Source: Acetatifactor sp.
Lineage (GTDB): Bacteria; Bacillota; Clostridia; Lachnospirales; Lachnospiraceae
DNA: 41,204 nt
Reading direction: 5' to 3'
NCBI GenBank assembly: GCA_029055435.1
Contig: JAIDDH010000109.1
Coordinates: 1 to 41,204, forward strand
Each line of letters begins with the position of its first letter. Positions within the stretch are counted from its first letter, which is position 1. Under the pieces are notes generated by a model. The model was given only the letters and a program-made list of their open reading frames with translations. It ran no database searches and was not told the DNA's origin. The translations under genes were made by a program, and so were the position numbers. This document shows positions 31,102 through 40,583 of this stretch, in pieces.

Positions 31102-32313
31102 ATGTGGAAAGATAAATTGCGCGTGGTGCGCGACTACCTGATTAAAAACAGTAAGGTCGCCTTCCCTGTGATTATGGTGGTGGCGGTGGCCATCGTTGTC
31201 TCGATTGCGCTGGGAGCAGCCGGTAACCGCAGGGTGGAGGATATTATTCCCGAACAGAATCCTTCCTCGGAGGCGCAGCCTGAGGAAGTGGGAGATGTAC
31301 CTTTGATTGTCAATGAGGATAGCGCCATCAGTGAGTTGATTTACAGTTATTATAATGCACAGGCAATCGGCGACTTGGACACGCTCAAGTCTCTGTGCGA
31401 CGAAATTTCCGATCTGGACTTGCTGTCTTTTCAGGAGAAGGCCAATTATATTGAATACTATCCGGCTCTGGAGATATATACCAAGAAGGGTATGAACGAG
31501 GGCGAGACCATTGTTTATGTGTACTACAGGATGACTTTCGCAAATCACGAGGAAGAATTCCCGGGCTACAGTTCCCATTATGTGTGTACGGCGGAGGACG
31601 GTTCTCTGTATATCAAGAGGACTAATTTCAGCGATGAGCTGAATGATTACACTAGTAAGGTGTGCGCGCAGGATGATGTGGTGGAGTTCAACAATCATGT
31701 CAGTGCGGAGTACGATGCTTTCAAAGAGCAGTATCCTGAGCTTGCGGATTATCCGGAGGAGGTCATGGCGCAGGTCAATATGACTGTGGGCGTGAAATGG
31801 TCCGAGATGCAGGCTGCCGCAAGCGGTGTATCTGACAATGAGGTTGCCGGGAATACTCCGGATGAGAATAATCCTGCGGGCAATCAGCAGGGCGGAGAGC
31901 AGCCGGCGGAGGCAGGCCCTGTGTATGCCACAGCTACTACCACGGTCAATGTGAGAAGCTCCGACAGCGAACAGGCCGACAGATTGGGCAAAGTGGACGG
32001 CGGAACCAGAATACAAGTTCTGGAGCAGCGTGTGAACGGCTGGTCTAAGGTGCTGTTCCAAAATAAGGACGGTTATATCAAATCCGAATTTCTTCAGGTG
32101 GAGGAGAGTGCCGAAGGACAGGCAACTGTAGGCAGCGTGAAGGCTACTACCAATGTCAATGTGAGAGCGGCGGCAGATCAGAATGCGGCGAAGCTGGGCA
32201 CCCTTGTGGGCGGTGATACGGCGGAGCTGATTGCCGTGGAAGGCGAGTGGTGCAAGATTAAGTTCGGCGGTCAGGTCGGCTATGTAAAAGCAGAATTTGT
32301 TGAGCAGCAATAA
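31102..32313 (+). CDS. Membrane-anchored protein with two SH3b domains
   Basis: This 403-aa protein has a short cytoplasmic N terminus, one transmembrane helix (about residues 20-42) and an external domain (about 65-235) rich in Asp, Glu and Tyr. A Gly/Asn/Gln/Pro-rich linker leads to two bacterial SH3 domains (about 272-330 and 340-402). Both SH3 domains start TTTVNVRS / TTNVNVRA and end in GYIKSEFL / GYVKAEFV. Bacterial SH3 domains bind peptidoglycan or peptide stems. The start at 31102 is used because an upstream in-frame extension would run through the tRNA gene; GAGAGGA precedes it. No catalytic domain is seen. Confidence 0.85.
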   Translation: MWKDKLRVVRDYLIKNSKVAFPVIMVVAVAIVVSIALGAAGNRRVEDIIPEQNPSSEAQPEEVGDVPLIVNEDSAISELIYSYYNAQAIGDLDTLKSLCDEISDLDLLSFQEKANYIEYYPALEIYTKKGMNEGETIVYVYYRMTFANHEEEFPGYSSHYVCTAEDGSLYIKRTNFSDELNDYTSKVCAQDDVVEFNNHVSAEYDAFKEQYPELADYPEEVMAQVNMTVGVKWSEMQAAASGVSDNEVAGNTPDENNPAGNQQGGEQPAEAGPVYATATTTVNVRSSDSEQADRLGKVDGGTRIQVLEQRVNGWSKVLFQNKDGYIKSEFLQVEESAEGQATVGSVKATTNVNVRAAADQNAAKLGTLVGGDTAELIAVEGEWCKIKFGGQVGYVKAEFVEQQ

Positions 32314-32375
32314 ATAAACAATATGCGGTGGTATAAATTTTTATCTGTTGCGCAAAATAGAACTGAGATTTAAAT

Positions 32376-32408
32376 GAAGGAGGCCAGCTTGGAGCCTCCT
32401 TCTTAATT
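32376..32408 (+). terminator. Hairpin terminator after the SH3b gene
   Basis: A perfect 9-bp stem GAAGGAGGC / GCCTCCTTC is followed by a short T-rich stretch. Confidence 0.65.
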
Positions 32409-32445
32409 TGATTGGTGTCTGCTGAAGCGGGCAGGAGGTAGGGCT

Positions 32446-32877
32446 ATGAAATCTCAGGAAGTAGCAGTTTATCGTGAAATTCAGCGCAACGCAGAGACGG
32501 CCATCAAGGCTCTCGATATGTTGTCGGACAAAGTGTATGACAAGGAACTGTCTTTTCAGATATCCAGACAGTCTCTGGAGTACGCAAATCTCAGGGGAAA
32601 GGCCATGCAGGCGCTGTTAGATGCAAAGGCGGAACCCTATCGGGCAAATCAACTGGCAGACATGGTGCAGCGGACGGGTATTCAGTACAATACACTTTTG
32701 AATACCAGCACGGGGCATATTGCGGAATTGATGATCAAGGAGCGCAATAACGGAGTGCTGGAGATGGAAAAGGTTTTGAAGCACAATGAGGATGCGGGAG
32801 ATAAGCCCCGTTCTCTGGCGCAGGAGTTGATGGATTTCGATCAGAAGAATATCACCACCCTGAAAAGCTACCTCTAA
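32446..32877 (+). CDS. Small helical protein of unknown function
   Basis: This 143-aa, almost entirely helical protein has four predicted amphipathic helices and no signal peptide. The pattern includes an early REIQRNAETAIKALDMLSDK, a middle QLADMVQRTGIQYNTLLN and a late LAQELMDFDQKNITTLKSYL. The size and helix pattern recall ferritin-like four-helix bundles (PA2169/DUF2383-like), but the iron-binding residues are not evident. It has a strong AGGAGG site (32434-32439). Function is unknown. Confidence 0.7.
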   Translation: MKSQEVAVYREIQRNAETAIKALDMLSDKVYDKELSFQISRQSLEYANLRGKAMQALLDAKAEPYRANQLADMVQRTGIQYNTLLNTSTGHIAELMIKERNNGVLEMEKVLKHNEDAGDKPRSLAQELMDFDQKNITTLKSYL

Positions 32878-32957
32878 ATTGTATACATGTATAAAATTTG
32901 TGCAAACTGCATGAAAAACAGGGTGAAAACTTTTACAATTTAATGGAATAAAGCGTG

Positions 32958-32986
32958 TTGTGAAATCGGGAAAAATGGTATATAAT
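32958..32986 (+). promoter_or_regulatory. Promoter of gdhA
   Basis: TTGTGA and TATAAT are separated by 17 bp. The predicted leader before the gdhA start is about 158 bases. Confidence 0.75.
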
Positions 32987-32995
32987 AGAAAATGT

Positions 32996-34485
<1,490 letters not shown>

Positions 34486-34510
34486 TTTACCTCTTTTCAG
34501 AAGATTATAG

Positions 34511-34546
34511 TCCCGCAGATACTTTAGTTTATCTGCGGGATTTTTA
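34511..34546 (+). terminator. Rho-independent terminator after gdhA
   Basis: A stem TCCCGCAGATA / TATCTGCGGGA with an 8-base loop is followed by a T run. Confidence 0.9.
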
Positions 34547-34730
34547 TGTTATATGGAATTTGGGATTTGAGCTGCTTCAAACGGCAGAATACAGCGGTAT
34601 TTTCCGCTTCGCAACCCACGGTTGACAAAAAATACACTTCACTTGGTGGCTGTCAAGCGACATTTTTGTTATGATAAACATGTCATGACGAACATAAAAG
34701 AACGATTAAAAATGAAATAATAGGAAAGTG

Positions 34731-35744
34731 ATGGTGACAAAAATGATATTGGCAGATAAGGTTATCATGTTGCGGAAGCGGAACGGTTGGTCTCAGGAGG
34801 ATTTGGCAGAGCGGCTGAATATTTCCAGGCAGTCCGTATCCAAGTGGGAGAGTGGCGCGGCCATACCGGATTTGGACAAAATTATTAAGCTCAGCAGTTT
34901 GTTCGGAGTGAGCACGGACTATTTATTGAAGGAAGAAAACGAGGAACTGGAGGCCGGGGCCGGAATGGCATCGGAGGACTCGCAGAAGCCGGGACGGGTG
35001 GTCGATGTGGAGGAAGCGGAGACTTTTCTGGAGAGAACAAGAGAGTTTGCCCGGATGATCGGGCTGGGTGTGGTGCTGTGCATTCTCTCACCGATTACGC
35101 TGATGTTATTGGCTGGTATGGTCGAGGCGGGAAGACTTCGTATTTCGGAGGATATTGCAGGGGGAATCGGGTTGATTGTGTGTCTGGTGATGGTGGCGGT
35201 CGCCGTGGTTATTTTTATCCTGCAGGGGGTTCATTATGAGAAGTATAACTATCTGGAGCAGGAAAAAATCCTGCCGGGATATGGTGTGGAAGGAATTGTC
35301 ACTAAGCGGAAGGAGAGTTTTATGAGCACTTTTGCAGTCTGCATTGCCGTGGGTGTGGGAATGTGCATTCTGGCGGTGCTCCCTCTGTGTTTTGCCGGAA
35401 TGAGCGAAGCCGGGGAACTGGTGGAGGTTGTCTGTGCGGCCCTGCTTTTGGCGGTGGTGGCAGGCGCGGTGTATTTATTTATCTGGGCGGGGATTATCCG
35501 AGGAGGATATGACAAGCTGCTTCAGATGGGGGAGTACACAACGGAGAACAAAAACTTTAACCGCAGGGTAGCTCCGGTGGCGGGGATTTACTGGTGTATT
35601 GCCGTGGCGATTTATCTGGGGTGGTCTTTTTGGACTCGGAATTGGGAATATACATGGATTGTCTGGCCTGTTGCGGGCGTTCTGTGGGGAGCAATCGCGG
35701 GTATTATTAAGTTAGTGGCAAACAGAAAACCCGGGGTGGAATAA
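34731..35744 (+). CDS. XRE family regulator with membrane-spanning C terminus
   Basis: This protein of about 337 aa has an N-terminal XRE helix-turn-helix (LRKRNGWSQEDLAERLNISR, then QSVSKWESG, about residues 14-45) and a Glu-rich linker. Its C-terminal half has five to six transmembrane helices. Such membrane-tethered XRE proteins are common in Lachnospiraceae and are thought to couple an envelope signal to transcription. Several starts lie close together (34728, 34731, 34734 and 34743); 34731 sits best behind the TAGGAAA site, but the ATG at 34743 begins the conserved part. It has its own terminator and is upstream of the sigma factor gene. Confidence 0.87.
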   Translation: MVTKMILADKVIMLRKRNGWSQEDLAERLNISRQSVSKWESGAAIPDLDKIIKLSSLFGVSTDYLLKEENEELEAGAGMASEDSQKPGRVVDVEEAETFLERTREFARMIGLGVVLCILSPITLMLLAGMVEAGRLRISEDIAGGIGLIVCLVMVAVAVVIFILQGVHYEKYNYLEQEKILPGYGVEGIVTKRKESFMSTFAVCIAVGVGMCILAVLPLCFAGMSEAGELVEVVCAALLLAVVAGAVYLFIWAGIIRGGYDKLLQMGEYTTENKNFNRRVAPVAGIYWCIAVAIYLGWSFWTRNWEYTWIVWPVAGVLWGAIAGIIKLVANRKPGVE

Positions 35745-35775
35745 ATAATATCTGTGATTAAAAGGGCGTATGCAG

Positions 35776-35813
35776 AAAAGTCTTGTGGACTTCATGTTCA
35801 CAGGGCTTTTTGT
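35776..35813 (+). terminator. Rho-independent terminator after the XRE membrane gene
   Basis: A stem AAAAGTCTTGTG / CACAGGGCTTTT (two G-U pairs) is followed by TTG and more T-rich sequence. Confidence 0.75.
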
Positions 35814-35879
35814 ATTTTGATTTTATTCTTGTGAATCATCGGAAGAGTTATTACCATATAAGAGTGAAAGGGTGAGAGA

Positions 35880-36419
35880 ATGACAAGACAGCAATTGGAA
35901 AGATGCATCGAGGAACACGGAAAAGCGATTTATTCATTTTGCAGGCATCTCGCCGGAAATCTGCAGGAGGCCGAGGATTTGTATCAGGATACTTTTCTGT
36001 CGGCAGTGGAGTTGAGCGACCGGATAGATTATGAGAGCAATCCCAAAAGCTATCTGCTTTCCGTTGCTGTCCATATCTGGCAGAACCGGAAACGGAAATT
36101 TGCGTGGAGAAAGCGGATTGCGGACATGCGGCCTATCGTGGATGAACGGGATGAGGAAAGCAGTGAAGCAACGGATTTGTCGCCGGAGGAGCAGATCATC
36201 GACAGGGAGCAGGCCGAGATTGTGCAGAAGGCTGTACATGCTCTGCCGGAACGGCTTAGGATTGTGGTGCTTTTATTTTACATAGAGGAACTGTCTACGG
36301 CGCAGATTGCTGCGATGATGAGGATTCCCAAGGGAACTGTGTTGAGCCGATTGCATCAGGCGAGAAAACTATTGAAAAGAGAGTTGGAGGAGGTTTTCGA
36401 TGAAAAAAGTGATGGATAA
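35880..36419 (+). CDS. ECF-type RNA polymerase sigma factor
   Basis: This 179-aa sigma-70 family protein has region 2 (IYSFCRHLAGNLQEAEDLYQDTFL..., about residues 15-80) and region 4 (ALPERLRIVVLLFYIEELST then AQIAAMMRIPKGTVLSRLHQAR, about 120-165) with no region 3, as in ECF sigma factors. The start has an AAGGGTGAG site. Its 3' end overlaps the next gene by 20 bp, which fits a sigma/anti-sigma pair. Its target promoters are unknown. Confidence 0.93.
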   Translation: MTRQQLERCIEEHGKAIYSFCRHLAGNLQEAEDLYQDTFLSAVELSDRIDYESNPKSYLLSVAVHIWQNRKRKFAWRKRIADMRPIVDERDEESSEATDLSPEEQIIDREQAEIVQKAVHALPERLRIVVLLFYIEELSTAQIAAMMRIPKGTVLSRLHQARKLLKRELEEVFDEKSDG

Positions 36420-37686
36420 TGCTTTGGAAAAAGAGAGGGAAAAGAGGATGGCGAAGATAGTCAGACAGGCTCTCATGCTCACAGAGGAGCCGGATGCACG
36501 GTTAAATCAGATGATTTTGAATCGGGCGGAGGAGAGAATGGTGTTGGAGCAGAATGGCAGAGTGCGAAACAGAAAGAGGAATTTTGCGGCGGCACTCACG
36601 GCTGCTGCGGTACTGTGTATGTGCTCTATTACTGCATACGGGGCATGGCGATACCTGACGCCCGGAGAGCTTGCAGAGCATATGGGTGACGAAGTGCTGG
36701 CAGATGCTTTTTTGAGCGAGGGGGCTTTGCGGATCAATGAAGTCCAGAGTTATGGGGGATATGATGTGACCTTGATGGGGATTGTCTCCGGGGAAGGAGT
36801 GTCAGAATCTTCGTATTTTAGCGATGGTGAGCTGTTGGCGGACAGAAGCTATGTGGCTGTGGCGATTGCGTGTTCTGATGGAACTCCAATATCGGACAGT
36901 TACGCCGATGCATATGGTGAATTGGAATTTTTTGTTTCACCGCTTATCGGAGGCTATTCTCCTGTGGCGTACAATGCGGTGACGATGCATGGTAGCTATG
37001 GGGAATCGGTTGTGGATGGTGCGCTGTACCGGCTTGTGCAGTGTGACAATGTGGAGTGGTTTGCGGATCATGATCTGTATCTTTGCGTCTCGGACAGTAC
37101 GTTTTATAGAGCAGAGGCCTATAACTATGATAAAGTTACCGGAGAAATTTCAAGGAATGAGACGTATGTGGGATTAAACGCTCTTTTTGAACTGCCTATT
37201 GATGATTCCAGGGCAAATCCGGAAAAGGCGGCGGAATATATGGCAAGTCTGGGAATTATGGAAGTCGAATTTCCTGAGGAAAAACTGCGCCCGGAGATGG
37301 AAAGCTTTGGAATGCAGATGGTAGAGTCAGAGACGGGAGCCATGGTGGCAAACTATGCGCTGCAGTTTGTGGGAAATCCCTATAAATGGGGCGAGGACAG
37401 TCTGACGGAAGGGACGGACTGCTCAGGCTTCACAAAGAGCGTGTATGCGCAGTTTGGTGTCAGCCTGCCGCATTCCTCGACAGAACAGCGGCAGCAGGGC
37501 TGCGAGGTGGACGGTCTGGAAAATGCACAGCCGGGAGATTTGCTTTTTTATGAAGATCCGCTCCATGTTGCAATCTATCTCGGCGACGGCTGGATTGTCC
37601 ATGCATTTACCAGTGAAGGCATCTGTGTTTCAAAGGCGGATTTTGACAGGATTGAGGCAATCCGGCGAGTGATTGAGGAGGAATAA
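36400..37686 (+). CDS. Membrane protein with N-terminal anti-sigma-like region and C-terminal NlpC/P60 hydrolase
   Basis: This 428-aa protein starts with a cytoplasmic helical segment of about 60 residues, in the place where anti-sigma factors bind sigma, followed by one transmembrane helix (about 62-82). An external region (about 85-305) resembles DUF4179-type anti-sigma ectodomains. The C terminus (about 315-425) is an NlpC/P60 cysteine peptidase: Cys341 in GTDCSGF, His389 in HVAIYLGDG and a following WIVHAF. NlpC/P60 enzymes cut peptidoglycan stem peptides. It overlaps the sigma gene by 20 bp. An anti-sigma factor carrying a wall hydrolase is unusual; the anti-sigma role is inferred from layout only. 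Confidence 0.83.
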   Translation: MKKVMDNALEKEREKRMAKIVRQALMLTEEPDARLNQMILNRAEERMVLEQNGRVRNRKRNFAAALTAAAVLCMCSITAYGAWRYLTPGELAEHMGDEVLADAFLSEGALRINEVQSYGGYDVTLMGIVSGEGVSESSYFSDGELLADRSYVAVAIACSDGTPISDSYADAYGELEFFVSPLIGGYSPVAYNAVTMHGSYGESVVDGALYRLVQCDNVEWFADHDLYLCVSDSTFYRAEAYNYDKVTGEISRNETYVGLNALFELPIDDSRANPEKAAEYMASLGIMEVEFPEEKLRPEMESFGMQMVESETGAMVANYALQFVGNPYKWGEDSLTEGTDCSGFTKSVYAQFGVSLPHSSTEQRQQGCEVDGLENAQPGDLLFYEDPLHVAIYLGDGWIVHAFTSEGICVSKADFDRIEAIRRVIEEE

Positions 37687-37711
37687 AGACGGAGTAAAAA
37701 GATAATGCAGC

Positions 37712-37741
37712 TTGCCCATACCATATAAAATGTGATAGAAT
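37712..37741 (+). promoter_or_regulatory. Possible promoter of the GNAT gene
   Basis: TTGCCC and TAGAAT are separated by 18 bp, about 100 bases upstream of the GNAT start. Confidence 0.4.
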
Positions 37742-37842
37742 TTTTAACAGGCAATATTATTCACATGCCGTTAAATGAGTGGAAGAAAACGGCGAGTATG
37801 GAATGGCTGGCAGGGGACTGATGCATCGGAGGAAAGAGGATT

Positions 37843-38619
37843 ATGATATATGAAATCAGGCGGGGCAGTGTAGTTGCCCCGCTTTTTGAAGGTTGGCAGG
37901 AAACCATGATATGGTCCTGCCTTCAAAATGTGATGGGGCATCTGTATGCGGTGAGCCCAGAGCAGCCGGATTCCGCTATGGCAATCTTAGGAGATTTTTG
38001 CTTTTTTGCGGGCAGACCGGACAGAGAACTGGTGGGATATAAACCGGAATGGTGCAGGCAGGATTTTATCATTATGGTGCCTGAGACCCCCGAGTGGGGC
38101 GATTTGATAGAAAGTGTGTGGCAGGGGCGTGCTAAAAAGGTGACCCGCTATGCCATGAAAAAAGAAACAGGTGTTTTTTCGGAAGAGAAGCTGCGGTGTA
38201 TTGTGGATTCGTTGTCTCCGGAGTATTGTCTGAAACAAATTGACAGAGAGTTGTTTGAGCTGTGCGGCGGGATTGACTGGTGCCGGGATTTGGTATCTGT
38301 ATTTGAGAGTTATGAACAGTATGCGGCAAAAGGGCTGGGAGTCGTGGCGCTCAGGGACGGAGAAGTGGTGGCAGGAGCATCTTCTTATACCGCTTATGAC
38401 GGCGGCATTGAGATTGAGATAGACACGAGACCGGATTTTAGACGGCGGGGGCTTGCTTCTGTATGCGGCGCAAAGCTGATATTGGAGTGTGTGGGCCGGG
38501 GCTGGTATCCCAGCTGGGATGCACAGAATCTGTGGTCCGTGTCCCTGGCAGAAAAGCTGGGATATCATTTCAGCCATGAGTATACAGCCTATGAAATACA
38601 AGGATATCATGGCTGTTGA
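37843..38619 (+). CDS. GNAT family N-acetyltransferase (GNAT_acetyltran type)
   Basis: This 258-aa protein has an N-terminal extension of about 150 residues and a C-terminal GNAT fold (about 155-255). The acetyl-CoA-binding motif A is EIEIDTRPDFRRRGLASVCG, where the RRRGLA loop holds the pyrophosphate. The second part, NLWSVSLAEKLGYH, is motif B. The layout matches the PF12746 group, which is widespread in Firmicutes and has unknown substrates. It has a GAGGAAAGAGG site upstream. It converges with the LysM gene with no clear terminator between them. Confidence 0.87.
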   Translation: MIYEIRRGSVVAPLFEGWQETMIWSCLQNVMGHLYAVSPEQPDSAMAILGDFCFFAGRPDRELVGYKPEWCRQDFIIMVPETPEWGDLIESVWQGRAKKVTRYAMKKETGVFSEEKLRCIVDSLSPEYCLKQIDRELFELCGGIDWCRDLVSVFESYEQYAAKGLGVVALRDGEVVAGASSYTAYDGGIEIEIDTRPDFRRRGLASVCGAKLILECVGRGWYPSWDAQNLWSVSLAEKLGYHFSHEYTAYEIQGYHGC

Positions 38620-38678
38620 CAGATCGTGGTCATAAGTATAGAACTAAGTGGAGTGTCAGGGACCTTTACAATATACGG

Positions 38679-40319
38679 TCAGCCGTCAATATATAATCGC
38701 ATACCAAACAATATAATATCAGGATCATCTCCTATAATATCGCGGTTATTGTTATATATACGCCAATATTCCAGACCGTCCCCGAAATATTGCTCGGCGA
38801 TCGTCCAGAGGCATTCGCCTTGTAAGACAAAGTGATACCGCGCGGTTGGTTTGTCATTTTCGTTCTGCATGGGTTTATCTTTATTTGCAAGTATTTCTAT
38901 AAGCTCCGGGGATGTCTGCCAATATATCGTGTCGTTTGACGTGGTATACTGAACATAGACTCCCTTTCCGCCCGGGGCACCCCAGAGGAAACGGTTCATT
39001 ATTGAACCGTCGGCAGCGGTACGCATGATGCAGGTATTGTCATAGACTCTCCCCGTCTCTACAATATGAGCCGCGCCATCTTCGCCGATAACCGTGACGT
39101 ATAGGCTGTCCTCGTCTTCTTCGGCTTCCCTGTATTCTCCGTAATCTATAGTTATTTTACTGCCGTCGCTCAAGGTCTGTGTCCACTCGCCGACCGTGGA
39201 TGATATTTGATAGTGAAATTCCTCATCAAGCATTCCCCGGTCATTATATTTATATATGTACAGATAAGTTGTTTCCCTTTCGTCCATTCTGAGCATTGTT
39301 ACGAGGTTTTGTTCAAAATCATAATCATATGCATAATAATAACTTGTTTTTATATTGTCAAGGTTAATGTCATTTACAAGCTCCTCCGTCAAGAGTTCTC
39401 CGCTATAGTCGGCCCAGTAGCCCTTTTTGCGGTATTCGCTGCATTCCTGCCAGGATTTATCCGAAGGAAGGGCATCCGTTTCCCACCATGAGCAGTCCGA
39501 TTCCTTTCCGTTTTCGTCATATGTAAATTTTTTAACAATGGTTTCTTTACCCTCAGAATTAAAGTATTTTTCAATCATTGTCATTTCCAAATCATCATAT
39601 TCTCTCGTCATAATCCTGAAAGCGGGTCTGTCACCTATCTTGAGAATGCGGCCAATCTCCCTGCCTTTATCGTCATACTCATATGTATAGATATGCTCAT
39701 GGTTTTGGGCATAACGATTGCGCACTGCTGCCGTAAGGAGACAGCCCCGGTCATCATATATATAGGTGTCCTCGTATTTTGAATTTGTCCGGCGTTTTGT
39801 TATTGTATATCCGTCTTTCCCGTACTCATAATATTCGCTTTCATATCCGTTAGAGTTTAACGCCTTTTTGAGCCTTCCTTTATTGTCATAAGTATAATCA
39901 ATACTGTACGTCAGGCACCATGTATTTTCATAATAATCATGAGGACGAAAATAATATGTCTTTATCTGCCTTCCTTTTTTGTCATAATGATATTGAAAAT
40001 ATTCTACGCATTCGACGCCGTCTATACCGGAATATTCTCCGTTATCCGGAGAGCCCTCATAAAATCCGTTTGCGCTTTTCGATTTTTTATGCCAGTATTC
40101 GCTTTGTCTGACGTCTCCGGGTCTTGTGTTTTTTATATAGTAAGACCCGGAGGCTTCATTGGAGTCCCCGGTTTTGTATTTTGGCAGATTGATCCACAAA
40201 GCGGTCAGTATAATTGCATAAATGAAAACTCTTATTGCACAAAGGGGCCATATGAGGTTGTCTTTTTTCTTGGAACTATTGTCATCATGTAAAGGTTTTT
40301 TGGGGTTTTCACAGCTCAT
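38679..40319 (-). CDS. Membrane-anchored protein with YD-like repeats and a C-terminal LysM domain
   Basis: This 546-aa protein has an N-terminal cytoplasmic tail and one transmembrane helix (about residues 24-44). A long external region (about 80-360) consists of YD/RHS-like strands, with YDKKGRQI, YDNKGRLKKA, YDDRGCL, YDDKGREIGR and YNDRGMLDEE repeated at intervals. A C-terminal LysM domain (about 497-546, YHFVLQGECLWTIAEQYFGD then WRIYNNNRDII) should bind glycan. The start at 40319 is preferred because GAGGGCAGA precedes it; an extension to a GTG at 40337 is possible. Its codons are A+T-rich and it lies on the opposite strand from its neighbours, so acquisition is possible. Confidence 0.83.
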   Translation of the reverse strand: MSCENPKKPLHDDNSSKKKDNLIWPLCAIRVFIYAIILTALWINLPKYKTGDSNEASGSYYIKNTRPGDVRQSEYWHKKSKSANGFYEGSPDNGEYSGIDGVECVEYFQYHYDKKGRQIKTYYFRPHDYYENTWCLTYSIDYTYDNKGRLKKALNSNGYESEYYEYGKDGYTITKRRTNSKYEDTYIYDDRGCLLTAAVRNRYAQNHEHIYTYEYDDKGREIGRILKIGDRPAFRIMTREYDDLEMTMIEKYFNSEGKETIVKKFTYDENGKESDCSWWETDALPSDKSWQECSEYRKKGYWADYSGELLTEELVNDINLDNIKTSYYYAYDYDFEQNLVTMLRMDERETTYLYIYKYNDRGMLDEEFHYQISSTVGEWTQTLSDGSKITIDYGEYREAEEDEDSLYVTVIGEDGAAHIVETGRVYDNTCIMRTAADGSIMNRFLWGAPGGKGVYVQYTTSNDTIYWQTSPELIEILANKDKPMQNENDKPTARYHFVLQGECLWTIAEQYFGDGLEYWRIYNNNRDIIGDDPDIILFGMRLYIDG

Positions 40320-40426
40320 GTCTCTGCCCTCGTGCACGTGTAATTATCTATTAATGTAACACAAAAGATTGTCCCATTCAAGTCATAGCTGTTGACAGGC
40401 CTCAGTCACACTTGTTACGATACATA

Positions 40427-40490
40427 TGTTATGTTACGGATGTTATATTATGCGCGATATGTTGAATTATGCATGTTATATTGCATTATA
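40427..40490. repeat. A+T-rich stretch with repeated ATGTTAT motifs
   Basis: Variants of ATGTTAT / ATGTTATATT occur four times within about 60 bp between the divergent LysM and rnhA genes. It could be a binding region or simply low complexity. Confidence 0.35.
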
Positions 40491-40523
40491 AGGGAATCAA
40501 TCCGGCATGACAAGAAAATTTTG

Positions 40524-40552
40524 TTTACAAGACCTTCAAACGATGGTAAATT
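40524..40552 (+). promoter_or_regulatory. Promoter of the RNase HI gene
   Basis: TTTACA and TAAATT are separated by 17 bp, about 32 bases before the ATG. Confidence 0.6.
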
Positions 40553-40583
40553 AGAAACTATAAATTGAGTGAGGGAGCGGTAG

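Noticed and set aside
31096..32310. 404-codon minus-strand frame over the SH3b gene
   Set aside because: The plus strand has a membrane helix and two SH3b domains with correct motifs; the antisense frame has none.
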